From Candidatus Dormiibacterota bacterium (GTDB taxonomy: Bacteria > Chloroflexota > Dormibacteria > Aeolococcales > Aeolococcaceae), in NCBI GenBank assembly GCA_027451645.1, contig DAIDIX010000142.1, positions 1-5,105 of the forward strand: 5,105 nt of DNA, given 5' to 3'. Made by a program: the position numbers and the translations under genes. The notes beneath the pieces are model-generated. The model was not told the DNA's origin. It worked only from the letters and a program-made list of their open reading frames with translations, and did no database searches. This document shows, piece by piece, positions 4,373 to 5,105 of the stretch (position 1 is the stretch's first letter; every line of letters starts with the position of its first letter).

Positions 4373-5105
4373 TGTGGTGGCTGAACGGGAAGTCTCCCTC
4401 ACCCGCCTCTTCCATGCACCACAGGCAGAGGTATTTGCCATGTGGACAGAGGCGGAGCACATTGCACGCTGGTGGGGACCAGATGGATTCACCTGCTCGA
4501 GGGTGGAGTCCGATCCCAGAGCCGGTGGAGATCTTCTCATTGTCATGGATGGACCCGGAGGCTTTCAGCAAACCCTGAAGTCGACATTCCGGGAAGTACT
4601 TTTCCCAGAACGGATTGTGGTTGATTCCGAAGTGACAATGCCAGATGGCACAAAACTCCTCTCCTCATCCTTTACCGCAACCTTCCGGAGTGTGGAAGGG
4701 GGTACAGAAGTCAGTCTTTCCGCTTCAGCTGCTGTCTATCAGGAAGCAGGCAAGCTTGCCCTTGCAGGAATGAAAGCAGGCTGGAACCAGAGCCTGCAGT
4801 GTCTCGATGATGCACTGCAGGGCACTCTTGACAGGCAGCTCGTGTTCATCCGGCTGTATGATGCACCACCTGAGGCAGTGTTTCCCCTCTGGACATCGGA
4901 AGAGCACCTGGCGAAGTGGTGGGGTCCGAAGGGCTTCTCCATATCCGTGGATTCAATCGATGTTCGTGAGGGAGGCGCATGGGTGTATACCATGCATGGT
5001 CCTGATGGGAGAGACTACCCAAACCACATTACCTACACTGAGGTCCGAGCTCCAGAGCGGCTGGCGTATGCAAACGGGTCACCCGGAGGAGAGTATCCAG
5101 CATTT
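4347..5105 (+). CDS. Tandem SRPBCC (AHSA1-type) domain protein, C-terminus beyond the window
   Basis: The reading frame is open from 4347 to the window end, giving 253 residues so far. It contains two copies of the AHSA1/START-like SRPBCC domain in one chain. Copy 1 (about 16-157) begins TRLFHAPQAEVFAMWTEAEH, followed by IARWWGPDGFT, and ends with the family C-terminal helix GMKAGWNQSLQCLDDAL (141-157). Copy 2 (from about 163) begins RLYDAPPEAVFPLWTSEEHL, followed by AKWWGPKGFS, and runs off the window end. The two WWGP motifs are 149 residues apart. SRPBCC domains have a deep hydrophobic pocket for small ligands, and many ArsR-linked members have no assigned substrate. Overlap with arsR by 26 bp indicates co-expression. 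Most ArsR-linked partners are single-domain, about 150 residues, so the duplicated architecture is the notable point. Confidence 0.9.
   Translation, partial: MAENIPMADVVAEREVSLTRLFHAPQAEVFAMWTEAEHIARWWGPDGFTCSRVESDPRAGGDLLIVMDGPGGFQQTLKSTFREVLFPERIVVDSEVTMPDGTKLLSSSFTATFRSVEGGTEVSLSASAAVYQEAGKLALAGMKAGWNQSLQCLDDALQGTLDRQLVFIRLYDAPPEAVFPLWTSEEHLAKWWGPKGFSISVDSIDVREGGAWVYTMHGPDGRDYPNHITYTEVRAPERLAYANGSPGGEYPAF

Overview
This is bacterial chromosomal DNA with GC in the mid-50s by eye. It joins a housekeeping operon on the minus strand to a run of plus-strand accessory genes. The rpsF-ssb pair is a widely conserved bacterial arrangement, usually followed by rpsR. The proteins do not allow a secure phylum call. 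A- and G-ending codons such as GCA and GGA are common throughout, and I see no base-composition break that would mark a recent insertion.

Left part, minus strand (1-916): rpsF (ribosomal protein S6) followed by ssb (single-stranded DNA-binding protein). They are 2 nt apart, and the ssb Shine-Dalgarno lies inside the rpsF codons for an encoded poly-glutamate tail. After ssb the strand carries a Shine-Dalgarno and ATG at the window edge, probably the first bases of the next operon gene (rpsR by synteny).

Divergent intergenic region (917-1101): it holds a 9-bp stem-loop in the rpsF leader, two back-to-back candidate extended -10 promoters, and a 10-bp-arm perfect inverted repeat (1029-1050).

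Right part, plus strand (1102-5105): (i) a 332-residue kinase-like phosphotransferase of the APH/choline-kinase superfamily; (ii) a MarR-family repressor overlapping by 4 bp a 12-TM MFS exporter, preceded by a 17-bp palindrome next to a consensus TATAAT whose predicted transcript starts on the marR ATG; (iii) an ArsR-type repressor overlapping by 26 bp a gene with two tandem SRPBCC/AHSA1 domains, cut by the window end, with AT-rich dyads upstream.

The likely story is a small stress or xenobiotic-response region: three modules in the same direction (small-molecule kinase, repressor-controlled efflux, repressor-controlled ligand-binding protein) beside the S6/SSB operon. None of the substrates can be read from the sequence. 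No RNA genes, mobile elements, CRISPR arrays or convincing intrinsic terminators were found.
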